Assembly: GCF_008711175.1 (NCBI RefSeq)
Contig: NZ_VWNF01000005.1
Location: forward strand, 18,348-82,347
Length of the DNA stretch: 64,000 bases
Direction of reading: 5' to 3'
DNA from: Nesterenkonia ebinurensis
GTDB lineage: Bacteria > Actinomycetota > Actinomycetes > Actinomycetales > Micrococcaceae
Every line of letters starts with the position of its first letter. The stretch's first letter is position 1. The notes beneath the pieces were generated by a model. It did not search any database, was not told the origin of the DNA, and saw nothing but the letters and a program-made list of their open reading frames with translations. Below are positions 33,234-43,017 of the stretch, piece by piece. Position numbers and translations under genes: made by a program.

Positions 33234-34121
33234 CTACGGTGCTCCTCCTCGCCCGATGAGCTCCCGGGCCACCTGGCGGTAGGCCTTGGCGCCGTCGTGC
33301 TTGTCCGCGTAGTTGGTGATCGGCTCTGCTGCCACGGTGGCGTCGGGGAACTTCACCGAGCGTTTGATCACGGTCTCGAAGACTTTGTCCCCGAAGGCCT
33401 CCACAATCCGCTGGACGACTTCTTTGGCGTGGGTGGTGCGCAGGTCCACCATAGTGACTAACACCCCGTCGATCTCCAGGTCCGGGTTGATCCGGTCCTG
33501 GACCTTCTCAATGGTGTCCTTGAGCAGAGCCACTGCGCGCAGGGCGAAGAACTCGGCCACCAGCGGGATGATCACTCCGTGGGCGGCGGTGAGCGCATTG
33601 ACGGTCAGCAGTCCCAAGGAGGGCTGGCAGTCGATGATGATCACGTCATAGTCGTTGCGGACTAGGCGCAGGGCGCGCTCCAGCACCTGTTCGCGGCCCA
33701 CCTCGGTGACCAGCTGGACCTCGGCGGCGGAGAGGTCGATATTGGCCGGCAGCAGGTCCACCCCGGGCACGTGGGTGGAGATCAGTGCGTCGGTGACCTC
33801 CACATCCTTTTCCATCAGCACGTTGTAGACGCTGGTCTCCAGATCATGCGGGTTCGCGCCCAGTCCTGCGGAGAGTGCCCCCTGGGGGTCGAAGTCCACC
33901 ATGAGCACCTTGCGCCCGTATTCGGCGAGTGCGGCAGCCAGGTTGATGGCGCTGGTGGTCTTGCCCACTCCGCCTTTCTGGTTGACCATGGCGATGATCC
34001 GTGCCGGGCCGTGGGAATCCAGCGGCTCAGGCTCGGGGAACTCATGCTTGGGGCGGCCGGTGGGGCCGATGATCACGTCACCGTGGACGGTGAAGAGCTC
34101 CTTCGGCTGCTCGGCGTTCAC
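33234..34121 (-). CDS. parA: ParA/Soj-like chromosome partition ATPase
   Basis: 295 aa from GTG 34121, GGAGGG SD upstream. Deviant Walker A MVNQKGGVGKTT (~45-56), VLMVDFDPQGALS, VIIIDCQPSLG. Encoded directly upstream of scpA, as in many actinobacteria (this is the second ParA-like protein, distinct from the origin parAB). A 40-residue N-terminal leader precedes the ATPase. The 83-base gap to scpA shows no clear promoter. Confidence 0.93.
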   Translation of the reverse strand: MNAEQPKELFTVHGDVIIGPTGRPKHEFPEPEPLDSHGPARIIAMVNQKGGVGKTTSAINLAAALAEYGRKVLMVDFDPQGALSAGLGANPHDLETSVYNVLMEKDVEVTDALISTHVPGVDLLPANIDLSAAEVQLVTEVGREQVLERALRLVRNDYDVIIIDCQPSLGLLTVNALTAAHGVIIPLVAEFFALRAVALLKDTIEKVQDRINPDLEIDGVLVTMVDLRTTHAKEVVQRIVEAFGDKVFETVIKRSVKFPDATVAAEPITNYADKHDGAKAYRQVARELIGRGGAP

Positions 34122-34212
34122 GTGCGGCCCTCCGGTCTGGTATCTGCAACAGCGGTCGATGTTCTGACCAGATTACCCCGTGTGGTGTGGCGGGCAACCG
34201 CAAACCTTCCAC

Positions 34213-35013
34213 TTATGAACGCCGGGCGATGAAGAAGATGCGCCGGAACGGCAGTACCGTGCCCAACGACGACGCCGGGTAGGCGTCCCGAAGCGCTGCC
34301 TTGTACTCTGCCACGAACCGTTCGCGTACCCCCTCGGGGAGCTGCTCGAGCACGGGCTGGGCTCCGGTGGCGGAGATCCAGGTGAAGACCGGGTCCTCCC
34401 CCTGCAGAGTGTGGTAGTAGGTGGTCTCCCAGGCCTCCACCTCCCAGCCGGGCTGGGCGATGTCGTACATATAGTCCTGCGGGTCCGCGGTGGGCTTCAG
34501 CAGCTGGGAGAAGTCCACGTACTGGGCGTAGGGCTCGGCGCCCGCGAACTCGTAGAGCAGCCGGTGGCTGGGGTTGGAAAAGTTCCCAGGGACTTGGACG
34601 GCGAGGACTCCTCCAGCTGCTATCAGGTTCATCAGTCCCGGCAGCAGCTCCCGGTGATCGGGCAGCCACTGCAGGGCGGCATTAGAGACCAGCACATCCG
34701 GCTGCTGGCCTTCCGGCAGGCCTTCGGCGGCCATGGTACGGATATCTGCTTGGAGGAATGAGACCCGCGCATCATTCAGACTCTGCCCAGCACGTTCCAG
34801 CATCTCTGCGCTGGAGTCGATACCCAGGATCTGCGCCTGCGGCCAGGCGGTGCGCAGCACCGGCACCCCGTTACCGGCCCCGCAGCCGAGATCCACGATC
34901 CACTGGGCCTGCGGGTGCCGAACCCGGGCTACCAGGTCCACCAGGGGCTGGAGTCGCTCGGAGCTGAAGGTGAGGTAGACCTGGGGATTCCACCCGGTGC
35001 GCTGGTCTTTCAT
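34213..35013 (-). CDS. tam: Trans-aconitate 2-methyltransferase-like SAM methyltransferase
   Basis: 266 aa. SAM motif I IVDLGCGAGNGVPVL (~39-53), LGIDSSAEML, VLVSNAALQWLPDH and the Tam-type VQVPGNFSNPSHRLLYE (~135) and GWEVEAWETTYYHTL. Tam esterifies trans-aconitate, which inhibits aconitase; in this citrate/methylcitrate gene neighbourhood it may also detoxify related acids. A GATAAT box lies six bases before ATG 35013, so the mRNA is probably leaderless. Confidence 0.85.
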   Translation of the reverse strand: MKDQRTGWNPQVYLTFSSERLQPLVDLVARVRHPQAQWIVDLGCGAGNGVPVLRTAWPQAQILGIDSSAEMLERAGQSLNDARVSFLQADIRTMAAEGLPEGQQPDVLVSNAALQWLPDHRELLPGLMNLIAAGGVLAVQVPGNFSNPSHRLLYEFAGAEPYAQYVDFSQLLKPTADPQDYMYDIAQPGWEVEAWETTYYHTLQGEDPVFTWISATGAQPVLEQLPEGVRERFVAEYKAALRDAYPASSLGTVLPFRRIFFIARRS

Positions 35014-35019
35014 AGCCGA

Positions 35020-35025
35020 ATTATC
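35020..35025 (-). promoter_or_regulatory. -10 box GATAAT, leaderless start of tam
   Basis: Minus-strand GATAAT ends six bases before ATG 35013; there is no SD. Confidence 0.5.
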
Positions 35026-35037
35026 CCCTAATCCGGA

Positions 35038-36306
35038 TCAGCCGCGGCCGCGCACTGCCTGCAGGGCCTTCTCAGTGCCTGAGGCGCCCAGCAGCAGGCA
35101 GGTGAACCAGATGGCCCCGGCCGGACCGATCGGTGCTGCCACCGCCCCGGCTGCCAGCGGGATGACCACCACGCCGAGCCGGTTGCCGGTCAGCCGCACC
35201 GCCAGCGCTGAGGAACGCCAATGGTCGGGGACTGACTGGGTGACCAGGCTCATGGTCAGCGGCTGACCGAGGCCGGCGAAGAAGCCGGCCACCCCCAGGG
35301 TGAGGAAGGCCAGCCACAGATGGTGCAGTGCCAGGGGCGGGACGAAAAGCGCAGCGCCGGTGACCAGCAGTGAGGCCAGCACCAGAACCTCCCGTGAGAA
35401 GTGCCGCCGCAGGAAGGAGAGCATGGTCCGCGAAAGGATGGTCATGCCGGCTCGCAGCGCCAGCAGGAGCCCCACCCAGAAGGGCGAGACGCCGGCCTCA
35501 TTGGCCACCAGGGGCAGGAATGCGGTCAGCACATCCATAGTGGCCACCAGGGCCATCGAGGCCACCAGGTGCGAGAGAATCCCAGGGCGCTTCAGAATCT
35601 CTGCTGCGGAGGCCCTGCTGGTGTCCTGTGGTTGGTCTTGGCTGCCAGCCTGTGACTTCTGCAGCTGGGTCTGCCGCCTGTACCGCTTCCCGGAGAACTG
35701 CAGCAGCAGAATCGCCGGCACTGAGATGGCGGTGCCCACCCAGAGGGCCTGGTTGATATCAGGCATCGAGAGTCCCAGCTGCGGGTCTGCGGGAGCTCCT
35801 ACCGGACCGCCGCTGAGCAGGATCCCACCCAGCAGGGGTCCGATCATCTGGCCGGCGGCGAAGCCCGCGGTGAACCACCCGAAGCTCATGTCCAGCTGGG
35901 AGTTGCTGGCGAATCGGGCCACCGCCGACTGGCCACCGATGGTGAAGATCAGCTGGCCCATCCCCATCAGGGCGGAGGCCGCCAGGATGGTGGCGAAGCT
36001 CTCTGCCCAGGAGACGGCGGCTGCGCCCAGGGTGGTCAGCACCGCTCCGCCTACCAGCAGGGGTTTGAGTGAGGGCAGCCGCTGGGCGAGCCCGCCCAGA
36101 TACAGGGCCAGGATGAGAGGAAGCACTGCGTAGCCGGCAGTCACCGCACCCACCATGAAACTGTCAGCACCGAGCTCGATGAGCTTATAGGTGGTGGTGG
36201 GGCGGACCAGATGGACAGTGACCTGGTTGAGCACTGCAGCCATGACCAGGATCCAGAGCCAGCGCTGTGATCTGTTGCCTGGGGTGCCGCTGAGACTGCC
36301 GCCCAT
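35038..36306 (-). CDS. MFS transporter
   Basis: 422 aa with about 12 hydrophobic segments; a central polar loop (~205-230, RYRRQTQLQKSQAGSQDQ) separates two six-helix halves. GGLAQRLPSLKPLLVGG fits the loop between helices 2 and 3 of MFS proteins. AAGGAGGAGA precedes ATG 36306. Substrate unknown; drug or metabolite efflux are both possible. Confidence 0.88.
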   Translation of the reverse strand: MGGSLSGTPGNRSQRWLWILVMAAVLNQVTVHLVRPTTTYKLIELGADSFMVGAVTAGYAVLPLILALYLGGLAQRLPSLKPLLVGGAVLTTLGAAAVSWAESFATILAASALMGMGQLIFTIGGQSAVARFASNSQLDMSFGWFTAGFAAGQMIGPLLGGILLSGGPVGAPADPQLGLSMPDINQALWVGTAISVPAILLLQFSGKRYRRQTQLQKSQAGSQDQPQDTSRASAAEILKRPGILSHLVASMALVATMDVLTAFLPLVANEAGVSPFWVGLLLALRAGMTILSRTMLSFLRRHFSREVLVLASLLVTGAALFVPPLALHHLWLAFLTLGVAGFFAGLGQPLTMSLVTQSVPDHWRSSALAVRLTGNRLGVVVIPLAAGAVAAPIGPAGAIWFTCLLLGASGTEKALQAVRGRG

Positions 36307-36355
36307 TCTCCTCCTTGGTTCTGCCGAGCGCCCTCACTCAACATTTATGAATTCT

Positions 36356-36363
36356 TGTATACA
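36356..36363. promoter_or_regulatory. TGTATACA, candidate GntR operator upstream of prpE
   Basis: The 8-bp palindrome matches the centre of the operators found before the GntR gene at 40836. It lies between the divergent MFS and prpE genes. A second palindrome GTGATCAC is at 36402-36409 and a TATCCT -10-like box at 36431-36436. Confidence 0.5.
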
Positions 36364-36469
36364 TTAAGCAGCCCGCGTGACCCCAGGCCGTGATGTCAAC
36401 TGTGATCACGCTCTGAGGCGCTTCTCGGTTTATCCTGTGAGAAGCACACCCGGACAAAGGAGTCTGATT

Positions 36470-38389
36470 ATGCCACCTGTTGCTTTTGGCAACTATCGCG
36501 AGACGCACGCCCAATCTATCACTGACCCACAGAGCTTCTGGCTGCAGACCGCCGCCCAGCTCGAGTGGGATGTGCCGCCCACTCAGGCAGTGGACGGCTC
36601 CAATGCCCCGCTCTACCGGTGGTTCCCCGACGGCAGGCTGAACATCACCCATAACGCCCTGGACCGGCATGTGGCCGCCGGCAACGGGGAGCGCACCGCG
36701 CTGATCTACGACTCCGCGGTCACGGACAAATCCCGCAGCTACACCTACGCCGAACTGCGCGAAGAGGTGGCCGCAGCTGCCGGAGCGCTGAGCGCACTGG
36801 GCGTCTCCGCCGGCGACCGGGTGCTGCTCTATCTGCCGATGATCCCCCAGGCGGTGATCGCCATGCTGGCCTGTGCCCGACTCGGCGCAGTGCATTCGGT
36901 AGTCTTCGGCGGGTTCGCCGCCAAGGAGATCGCCTCAAGGATCGACGACGCCGCTCCCGACACGGTGATCACCGCAACCGGGGGGATTGAGCCGGCCCGC
37001 CGGGTGGAATACCTGCCCAAGGTGGCAGAAGCCCTTCAGCTGGCACAGCATAAGGTGCGCGACGTCGTCGTGGTTGACCGGGACGGCTTTGCGGCAACTG
37101 TGGAGCAGGTGGCGGGGGCGACTGAAGCCAGTTGGCATGATTGGGATGCCTTGGTGGGGCAGGCTGAGCCTGCGCCACCGGTGAGTGTGGCCGCCACCCA
37201 TCCGCTCTATGTGCTCTACACCTCCGGCACCACCGGCAAGCCCAAAGGGGTGGTGCGCGACCATGGTGGCACTGCGGCAGCGCTGAACTGGACCATGCCC
37301 TCGATCTTCAACATCGGGCCGGGACAGGTGATTCTGTGTGCCTCCGATGTCGGGTGGGTGGTGGGGCATTCCTATATCGTCTACGCCCCGCTGCTGGCCG
37401 GAGCCACCAGCGTGCTCTATGAGGGCAAACCGGTGGGCACCCCGGATGCCGGGGCCTTCTGGCGCATGGTGGAGGAGCACAGGATCAACACGCTGTTCAC
37501 CGCACCCACCGCACTGCGGGCCATCCGCAAGGCGGATCCAACCGCTTCTAAGGTCACCGACTATGACATCTCCAGCCTGAACTACCTGTTCAGCGCTGGG
37601 GAGCGGCTGGATCCAGAGACCCAGCGCTGGATCGGCGAAGTGCTGGATGTACCGGTGATCGACAACTGGTGGCAGACCGAGACCGGCTGGCCGATTGCGG
37701 CCAATCCGGTGGGCATCGAGCAGCTGCCGGTCAAGGTGGGCTCGGCTACGCTGCCGATGGTCGGCTATGACGTGGCGGTGCTGGACCCGCTGGGTGAGCC
37801 GCTTCCGGCTGGCCAGGAGGGCAATATCGCCATCAGGCTCCCTCTGCCCCCGGGCACCCTGTACTCGCTGTGGGGTGATGACCAGCGCTATGTGGAGGGC
37901 TATCTCTCGGCCTTCGAGGGCTACTACACCACCGGGGACTCCGGGTACATCGATGAGGACGGCTATATCTATGTGATGGGCCGCACCGATGATGTCATCA
38001 ACGTCTCCGGGCACCGGCTCTCCACCGGGGAGATCGAGGCTGCGGTGGCCGAGCACCCGGCAGTGGCTGAATGCGCGGTGATTGGCCTGGCTGATGAGCT
38101 CAAGGGCCAGCGGCCGGCCGGTTTCCTGGTGCTGAAGTCCGGGGCGGAGATCAGCCAGGAGCAGCTGCGTAAGGAACTGGTGGCTCATGTGCGGGCGAGC
38201 ATCGGCCCGGTGGCCGACTTCAAAGAGGTGGCGGTGGTTGATGCCCTGCCCAAGACCCGTTCGGGCAAGATTCTGCGCAAGACCATGCGCCAGATCGCCG
38301 ACGGCAAGGACTACACGGTGCCCTCCACCATCGAGGACGCCAGCGTCATAGAGGACCTCCTGCCGGTGCTGCGGGGCTCCGGCGCCTGA
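36470..38389 (+). CDS. prpE: Propionyl-CoA synthetase
   Basis: 639 aa from ATG 36470 with AAAGGAG; upstream in-frame codons lack an SD. AMP-forming acyl-CoA synthetase: YTSGTTGKPKGVV (~250), WWQTETGWPIA (~403), YYTTGDSGYIDEDGYIYV, GRTDDVINVSGHRLS and the acylatable Lys in KTRSGKILRK (~600). WPIAANPVGIEQLPVKVGSA with MVGYD fits PrpE better than acetyl-CoA synthetase. It feeds propionyl-CoA to the methylcitrate genes 4-8 kb downstream. Candidate GntR operator upstream. Confidence 0.9.
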   Translation: MPPVAFGNYRETHAQSITDPQSFWLQTAAQLEWDVPPTQAVDGSNAPLYRWFPDGRLNITHNALDRHVAAGNGERTALIYDSAVTDKSRSYTYAELREEVAAAAGALSALGVSAGDRVLLYLPMIPQAVIAMLACARLGAVHSVVFGGFAAKEIASRIDDAAPDTVITATGGIEPARRVEYLPKVAEALQLAQHKVRDVVVVDRDGFAATVEQVAGATEASWHDWDALVGQAEPAPPVSVAATHPLYVLYTSGTTGKPKGVVRDHGGTAAALNWTMPSIFNIGPGQVILCASDVGWVVGHSYIVYAPLLAGATSVLYEGKPVGTPDAGAFWRMVEEHRINTLFTAPTALRAIRKADPTASKVTDYDISSLNYLFSAGERLDPETQRWIGEVLDVPVIDNWWQTETGWPIAANPVGIEQLPVKVGSATLPMVGYDVAVLDPLGEPLPAGQEGNIAIRLPLPPGTLYSLWGDDQRYVEGYLSAFEGYYTTGDSGYIDEDGYIYVMGRTDDVINVSGHRLSTGEIEAAVAEHPAVAECAVIGLADELKGQRPAGFLVLKSGAEISQEQLRKELVAHVRASIGPVADFKEVAVVDALPKTRSGKILRKTMRQIADGKDYTVPSTIEDASVIEDLLPVLRGSGA

Positions 38390-38394
38390 AAAGG

Positions 38395-38439
38395 CTGCCA
38401 GCCCCGGCCCACTGGGAATCAGCGACCCGGGGCCGGCAG
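38395..38439. terminator. Bidirectional hairpin between prpE and the citrate transporter
   Basis: CTGCCAGCCCCGG (38395-38407) pairs with CCGGGGCCGGCAG (38427-38439), 13-bp stem with one mismatch, in the 67-base gap between convergent genes. Confidence 0.7.
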
Positions 38440-38456
38440 TCAGGTCAGTTGGAGGC

Positions 38457-39839
38457 TCAGACCTCCACCACGCCCAGCAGAATGGCGGCCAGGAACAGCA
38501 GCAGGCTGTAACCCCACATCCACAGGAATGCGTAGCGGATGAACTTGCCGATCTCCAGACGGGCCAGGCCCAGGCCCAGCCAGAGCGCCGGAGCGAAGGG
38601 ACTGATCAGCGCACCGACGATATTTCCGATACCAGCGGAGTAGACCGCGGTGGTGGTGGAGATGCCCACCGAAGCCGTCACCTGTTCCACCACGGGGAAG
38701 AACGCGAACCAGAAGGCATCGGTGCTGAGCACGAAGTCCAGAGGAAGGGCAATGATGCCCAGCACGATGTGCAGGTTCTGCAGCATCGGTTCGGGAGCCA
38801 CCTGGATGATGTCCTCAGCGATGGATTCGAGCATTCCGCTCTCACCGAGGATGCCGAGGAAGGATCCTGCTGCCAGGATGATCACTGCCATGGAGAGCGC
38901 ATTGGCCGCGTGGTCCTTAATGCGGTCCAGCTGATCCTGCATCTTGCGGTAGTTGATCAGCAGCGCCAGGCAGACGCCCACCATGAACACATAAGGAGTG
39001 GGCAGCCAGCCCAGCATCAAAATTGAGATGATCGCCGCGGTCAGTGCGGCGTTGACCCAGATGAGCTTGGGGCGCATCAGCTCCAGGCGGCGCTGTTCCT
39101 CCTCGGGGCTCTCCTCGTCCTCGTCGACGGCCCCAGCAGCCGCGGTGCTGTCTGCGGCCTCAGACCCCTCGGCTGCGGAGTCGCCGCCGCCCACGGTGGC
39201 GAGTTCCTTGGCCTCTTGGCGCTTGGCGATCCGGCGCTTCTCACGCATACCCATCACCACAGCCATGGCGATAAGCAGCAGCAGGCCTGCAATCTGCACC
39301 GGGATCAAGGGACGGTAGAGCTCAGTGGGATCAATTCCGGTGACAGCTCCTGCACGGCCAATGGGCCCGGCCCAGGGCAGCAGGTTCATCACGCCCACAC
39401 TGGTGACCGCAAGGGTCAGCAGCAGATATGGGCTCATGCCCAGGCGCTTATACACCGGCAGCAGCGGCGGAATGGTGACCAGCAGCGTGGTGGCGCCGGA
39501 GCCGTCCAGGTGCGCCACAGCGCCCAGGCACACAGTACCGACAGCCACAGCGATCACGTTCCCTCGGGAAATTCTCACGATGAACTTCACCAATGGTTCG
39601 AACAGACCGACATCACGCATGATGCCGAAGTAGAGGATCGCGAACACGAACATGATCGCAACACTCATCACCGAGCCGATTCCTGACTCGAAGAATTCAG
39701 TGATCTCATCGAAGTCATAGCCGACCAGCAGTGCCGCGGTGAGCGGGACCAGTGTCAGGATGACCAAGGGCGATACCCGGTTGGAGATCAGCAAGGCGAC
39801 AACCGCAATAATCGTCAGCAGCCCTACGGTGGTTAGCAT
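38457..39839 (-). CDS. CitMHS-type citrate/metal symporter
   Basis: 460 aa, about 12 helices. Family-like motifs: GIMRDVGLFEPLVKFIVR, HLDGSGATTLLVTIPPLLPV, VTSVGVMNLLPWAGPIGRAG and PLDFVLSTDAFWFAFFPVVE, GNIVGALISPFAPALWLG. A large acidic central loop (~205-250, ...EEEQRRLE) lies between halves. CitMHS proteins import citrate or related tricarboxylates as metal complexes. Together with tam and the citrate synthases it suggests tricarboxylate uptake. Divergent from the GntR gene at 40053. Confidence 0.88.
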   Translation of the reverse strand: MLTTVGLLTIIAVVALLISNRVSPLVILTLVPLTAALLVGYDFDEITEFFESGIGSVMSVAIMFVFAILYFGIMRDVGLFEPLVKFIVRISRGNVIAVAVGTVCLGAVAHLDGSGATTLLVTIPPLLPVYKRLGMSPYLLLTLAVTSVGVMNLLPWAGPIGRAGAVTGIDPTELYRPLIPVQIAGLLLLIAMAVVMGMREKRRIAKRQEAKELATVGGGDSAAEGSEAADSTAAAGAVDEDEESPEEEQRRLELMRPKLIWVNAALTAAIISILMLGWLPTPYVFMVGVCLALLINYRKMQDQLDRIKDHAANALSMAVIILAAGSFLGILGESGMLESIAEDIIQVAPEPMLQNLHIVLGIIALPLDFVLSTDAFWFAFFPVVEQVTASVGISTTTAVYSAGIGNIVGALISPFAPALWLGLGLARLEIGKFIRYAFLWMWGYSLLLFLAAILLGVVEV

Positions 39840-39946
39840 CTCGAGGTACTCTCTTCCTGTTCCTCGGCCCCGCCCGCAGGCACACCTGTGGACCTGCTGG
39901 TTGAGGTGGGGCTTTCTAAGTCGTGCGAGGATCCGTTCTGTCTACA

Positions 39947-39954
39947 TGCATGCA
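39947..39954. promoter_or_regulatory. TGCATGCA palindrome in the citM/gntR divergent region
   Basis: Perfect 8-bp palindrome in the 213-base region shared by the transporter and the first GntR gene. It has the size of a GntR half-site pair but a different core from TGTATACA, so it may be the site of the first GntR protein. Confidence 0.35.
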
Positions 39955-40052
39955 AATAGACTCGGTACTTTATATCCCAGTACACTCAGGGTGTCAAAGG
40001 TCACAGCAGCTCCTGCCACAGGGGGAACTGATCACAGAAAGTCCTTAAACTC

Positions 40053-40727
40053 ATGACTCCTGCACCGGGTGCTCGCCGCTACTCCGGGGCTGACTATGTG
40101 TACTCCACCCTACGGGCGCAGATCATCTCACTGGAGCTTCCGCCCGGGCACCGGCTCCGGGAGACTGCACTTGCCCAGCAGATGAAGGTCAGCCGCACAC
40201 CCGTGCGGGAGGCTCTGAGCAGACTGCTCAGTGAGAACCTGGTGGAGCAGAGTCCCACGGGAGGCACCTACGTCACCCCGCTGGATTTGGAGGACCTCCG
40301 CGAGCTCTATCTCATCCGCTCCGCACTGGAGGCGGTGAGCGCACGTGAAGCCGCACAGCATGCTTCCGCCGAAGACCTGGCAGAGATGGCAGATCTGCTT
40401 GAGCAGATGGAGCGCCTGCTGGACCGGGAGTCCGAAACACACCGGCTGGGCGCGCTTCTGCACGATGTGATCTTCCGGGCCGCAGGCATCCATCGCAGTG
40501 ATGAGATGCTCCGCCAGATCCGCGGACACCTGCACCGCTACCGGATTCTCAGCAACCAGAACGCCAGCCGCCGCGAAGAGGCCTTCGCAGAGCACCGCCA
40601 GATTGTGGATGCCATCGCCTCCCACGATCCGGAAGCCGCCGAGCAGGCTATCCGCCAGCATGTGATGTCGGCCTATCAGGAGGTCAAAGCCCACCTTGAG
40701 GCCCAGGAGCCCACTCCCGCTCCCTAG
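40053..40727 (+). CDS. GntR-family (FCD-type) regulator 1
   Basis: 224 aa. N-terminal winged helix: [34 protein letters not shown] and TGGTYVTPLDLEDLRELYLI (residues ~12-90), then an all-helical FCD ligand domain with MERLLDRES and the metal-type His in HRLGALLHDVIF and FAEHRQIVDAI. Divergent from the citrate transporter, which it may regulate. Acidic metabolite ligands are common in this family. Confidence 0.9.
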   Translation: MTPAPGARRYSGADYVYSTLRAQIISLELPPGHRLRETALAQQMKVSRTPVREALSRLLSENLVEQSPTGGTYVTPLDLEDLRELYLIRSALEAVSAREAAQHASAEDLAEMADLLEQMERLLDRESETHRLGALLHDVIFRAAGIHRSDEMLRQIRGHLHRYRILSNQNASRREEAFAEHRQIVDAIASHDPEAAEQAIRQHVMSAYQEVKAHLEAQEPTPAP

Positions 40728-40753
40728 CATTCTGCTCTGACTGAGATTGCTGC

Positions 40754-40828
40754 TGTGTATACACATAGCTGCGTGATCGGTCCATATTTTGCAGCAAATG
40801 TGCCTACATTCCACATTGGTGTATACAC
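40754..40828. promoter_or_regulatory. Two TGTATACA operators before GntR 2
   Basis: TGTGTATACACA (40754-40765, 12-bp perfect palindrome) and GTGTATACAC (40819-40828) are 64 bases apart centre to centre. The second overlaps the -10 box of the GntR gene, consistent with autorepression. The same core is upstream of prpE. Confidence 0.65.
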
Positions 40829-40829
40829 T
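40824..40829 (+). promoter_or_regulatory. -10 box TACACT, leaderless start at 40836
   Basis: TACACT ends six bases before ATG 40836 and lies inside the GTGTATACAC operator. No SD is present. Confidence 0.6.
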
Positions 40830-40835
40830 AGAGGT

Positions 40836-41483
40836 ATGCGAGCAAGTGACGCGGCATACACTGCGCTGCAGGACGAGATCCTGGAAGGCAGTCTGGCCCC
40901 AGGGACTGCGCTGGGTGAGGTGGAACAGTCCCAGCGGCTGGGGGTCTCCCGCACTCCGGTCCGGGAAGCCTTCTCCCGGCTGGTGGCCGCCGGCCTTGCC
41001 GTGCAGCACCCGCGCCGGGGCACCGTGGTCAGTGACATCTCCCTAGAAGATGTGGACCGCCTCTTCGAGGTCCGCATCCCTTTGGAGTCCCAAGCCGCCA
41101 GCCTGGCTGCTCAGCGCGGCCAGGCTGAGGTCTTCACCGGACTGGCAGAGGAGTTCGACGCCGCCCAGCTCACCCCAGACGCCGAGAGTCACTACCGCCT
41201 GGCCGCTCGGATGGACCAGGAGATCGACTCTGCGGTGGACAATCCCTACCTCAGCACCATGCTGAGCAATCTGCGGGTGCATCTGAGCCGGGTGCGTCGC
41301 CTGGCCAAGGACCAGCCCGAGCGGCTGGCCAAGTCTGCCGCGGAGCACCGTGACATCTGCTTAGGGATCGCCTCCGGGGATCCCCAGATGGCAGAGGCCG
41401 CCGCCAGGCTGCACCTGCGCCGCAGCCTGGGCTACATCTCCCAGCAGAAGCACCAGCTTTCCGAACCTGAACCAGCAACCTGA
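40836..41483 (+). CDS. GntR-family regulator 2, probable prp operon regulator
   Basis: 215 aa from ATG 40836; an in-frame start at 40755 lies upstream of the promoter. Winged helix [34 protein letters not shown] and [20 protein letters not shown], then an FCD domain (~85-205). It is the first gene of the gntR-prpD-prpB-prpC operon (14-base gap to prpD). Control through TGTATACA sites here and at prpE is inferred from the palindromes. Confidence 0.9.
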   Translation: MRASDAAYTALQDEILEGSLAPGTALGEVEQSQRLGVSRTPVREAFSRLVAAGLAVQHPRRGTVVSDISLEDVDRLFEVRIPLESQAASLAAQRGQAEVFTGLAEEFDAAQLTPDAESHYRLAARMDQEIDSAVDNPYLSTMLSNLRVHLSRVRRLAKDQPERLAKSAAEHRDICLGIASGDPQMAEAAARLHLRRSLGYISQQKHQLSEPEPAT

Positions 41484-41497
41484 GAGGACACCATCCC

Positions 41498-43015
41498 ATG
41501 ATCGAGCACACCGTAGGGGTCCACCCCAGCTCCGCGAACCTGGCCCGCCAGGACCAGCTGGCCTATAAGATCGCCAAGGTCGCCGTGGACCCGGTGGCTG
41601 TGGAGGGCGAGGTCACCGAGATGGTGATCAACCGGATCATCGACAACGCCTCAGTGGCAGTGGCCTCCCTGAACCGGGCGCCCATCGTCTCGGCTCGGGC
41701 TCAGGCCCTGGCCAACCCGGTCTCCGCCGGCGGCAGCGGAGGCTCCGTGTTCGGCATCGGCCAGAAGTCCTCTCCCGAATGGGCTGCCTGGGCCAACGGG
41801 GTGGCCGTGCGCGAGCTGGACTACCACGACACCTTCCTGGCCGCCGACTACTCCCACCCCGGCGACAACATCCCGGCCATCCTGGCTGTGGCCGAGCACA
41901 CCGGGCGCTCAGGTGCCGATCTGATCCGCGGAATCGCCACCGGCTACGAGATCCAGGTGGACCTGGTCAAGGCAATCTGCCTGCACAAGCACAAGATCGA
42001 CCATGTCGCCCACCTGGGACCCTCCGCCGCAGCCGGCATCGGCACCCTGCTGGGCCTGGATGCCGAGACCATCTTCCAGGCCGTAGGTCAAGCCCTGCAC
42101 ACCACCACCGCCACCCGTCAGTCCCGCAAGGGCGAAATCTCCACCTGGAAGGCCCACGCCCCTGCTTTCGCCGGCAAGATGGCGGTGGAGGCCGTGGATC
42201 GTGCAATGCGCGGGCAGACCTCTCCGGTGCCGATCTATGAGGGTGAGGACGGTGTCATCGCCTGGATCCTGGACGGCCCGGATGCCGAGTACACCGTTCC
42301 GCTGCCCGCTGACGGGGAGCCTAAGCGCGCCATCCTGGACACCTACACCAAGGAGCACTCCGCCGAATATCAGGCTCAGGCCTGGATCGACCTGGCCCGC
42401 AAGCTGCACAAGGAGCACCCGGAGGTCACCGACCCGGCGAACGTGAAGTCGGTGCTGATCCGCACCAGCCATCACACCCACTATGTGATCGGCTCCGGGG
42501 CCAACGACCCGCAGAAATATGACCCCACCGCCTCCCGGGAGACCCTGGATCACTCCATCCCCTATATCTTCACCGTGGCCCTGCAGGACGGCAGCTGGCA
42601 CCATGTGGACTCCTACGCTCCCGAACGCGCCGCCCGCCCCGACACAGTGGAGCTGTGGCACAAGGTCACCACTGAGGAGGACCCGGAATGGACCCGCCGC
42701 TACCACTCGCTGGACATCTCGGAGAAGGCCTTCGGCGGCTCGGTGGTGATCACTCTCAACGACGACAGCGTGATCACCGATGAGATCGCCGTGGCCGATG
42801 CTCACCCGCTGGGCGCCCGGCCGTTTGCCCGCGAGCAGTACATCAACAAGTTCCGCGTCCTGGCCGAGGACATTGTCGACGACGCCGAGGCCGACCGGTT
42901 CCTGGAGACCGTCCAGCGACTGCCCGAGCTCAGTGCCGAAGAGCTGGTGGGCCTCAATGTTCAGGCCGCCGGCGGCGTCGTCGATATTTCTGCCTCACCG
43001 AAGGGACTGTTCTAA
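41498..43015 (+). CDS. prpD: 2-methylcitrate dehydratase
   Basis: 505 aa, MmgE/PrpD family. Near the start [20 protein letters not shown], then [21 protein letters not shown] (~105), [38 protein letters not shown], and later [18 protein letters not shown]. Dehydrates methylcitrate to 2-methylaconitate (route of the PrpD type, no AcnD gene here). Two bases separate it from prpB. Confidence 0.94.
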   Translation: MIEHTVGVHPSSANLARQDQLAYKIAKVAVDPVAVEGEVTEMVINRIIDNASVAVASLNRAPIVSARAQALANPVSAGGSGGSVFGIGQKSSPEWAAWANGVAVRELDYHDTFLAADYSHPGDNIPAILAVAEHTGRSGADLIRGIATGYEIQVDLVKAICLHKHKIDHVAHLGPSAAAGIGTLLGLDAETIFQAVGQALHTTTATRQSRKGEISTWKAHAPAFAGKMAVEAVDRAMRGQTSPVPIYEGEDGVIAWILDGPDAEYTVPLPADGEPKRAILDTYTKEHSAEYQAQAWIDLARKLHKEHPEVTDPANVKSVLIRTSHHTHYVIGSGANDPQKYDPTASRETLDHSIPYIFTVALQDGSWHHVDSYAPERAARPDTVELWHKVTTEEDPEWTRRYHSLDISEKAFGGSVVITLNDDSVITDEIAVADAHPLGARPFAREQYINKFRVLAEDIVDDAEADRFLETVQRLPELSAEELVGLNVQAAGGVVDISASPKGLF

Positions 43016-43017
43016 AG

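Noticed and set aside
36935..38188. 417-aa minus-strand frame over prpE
   Set aside because: Antisense shadow of an acyl-CoA synthetase.
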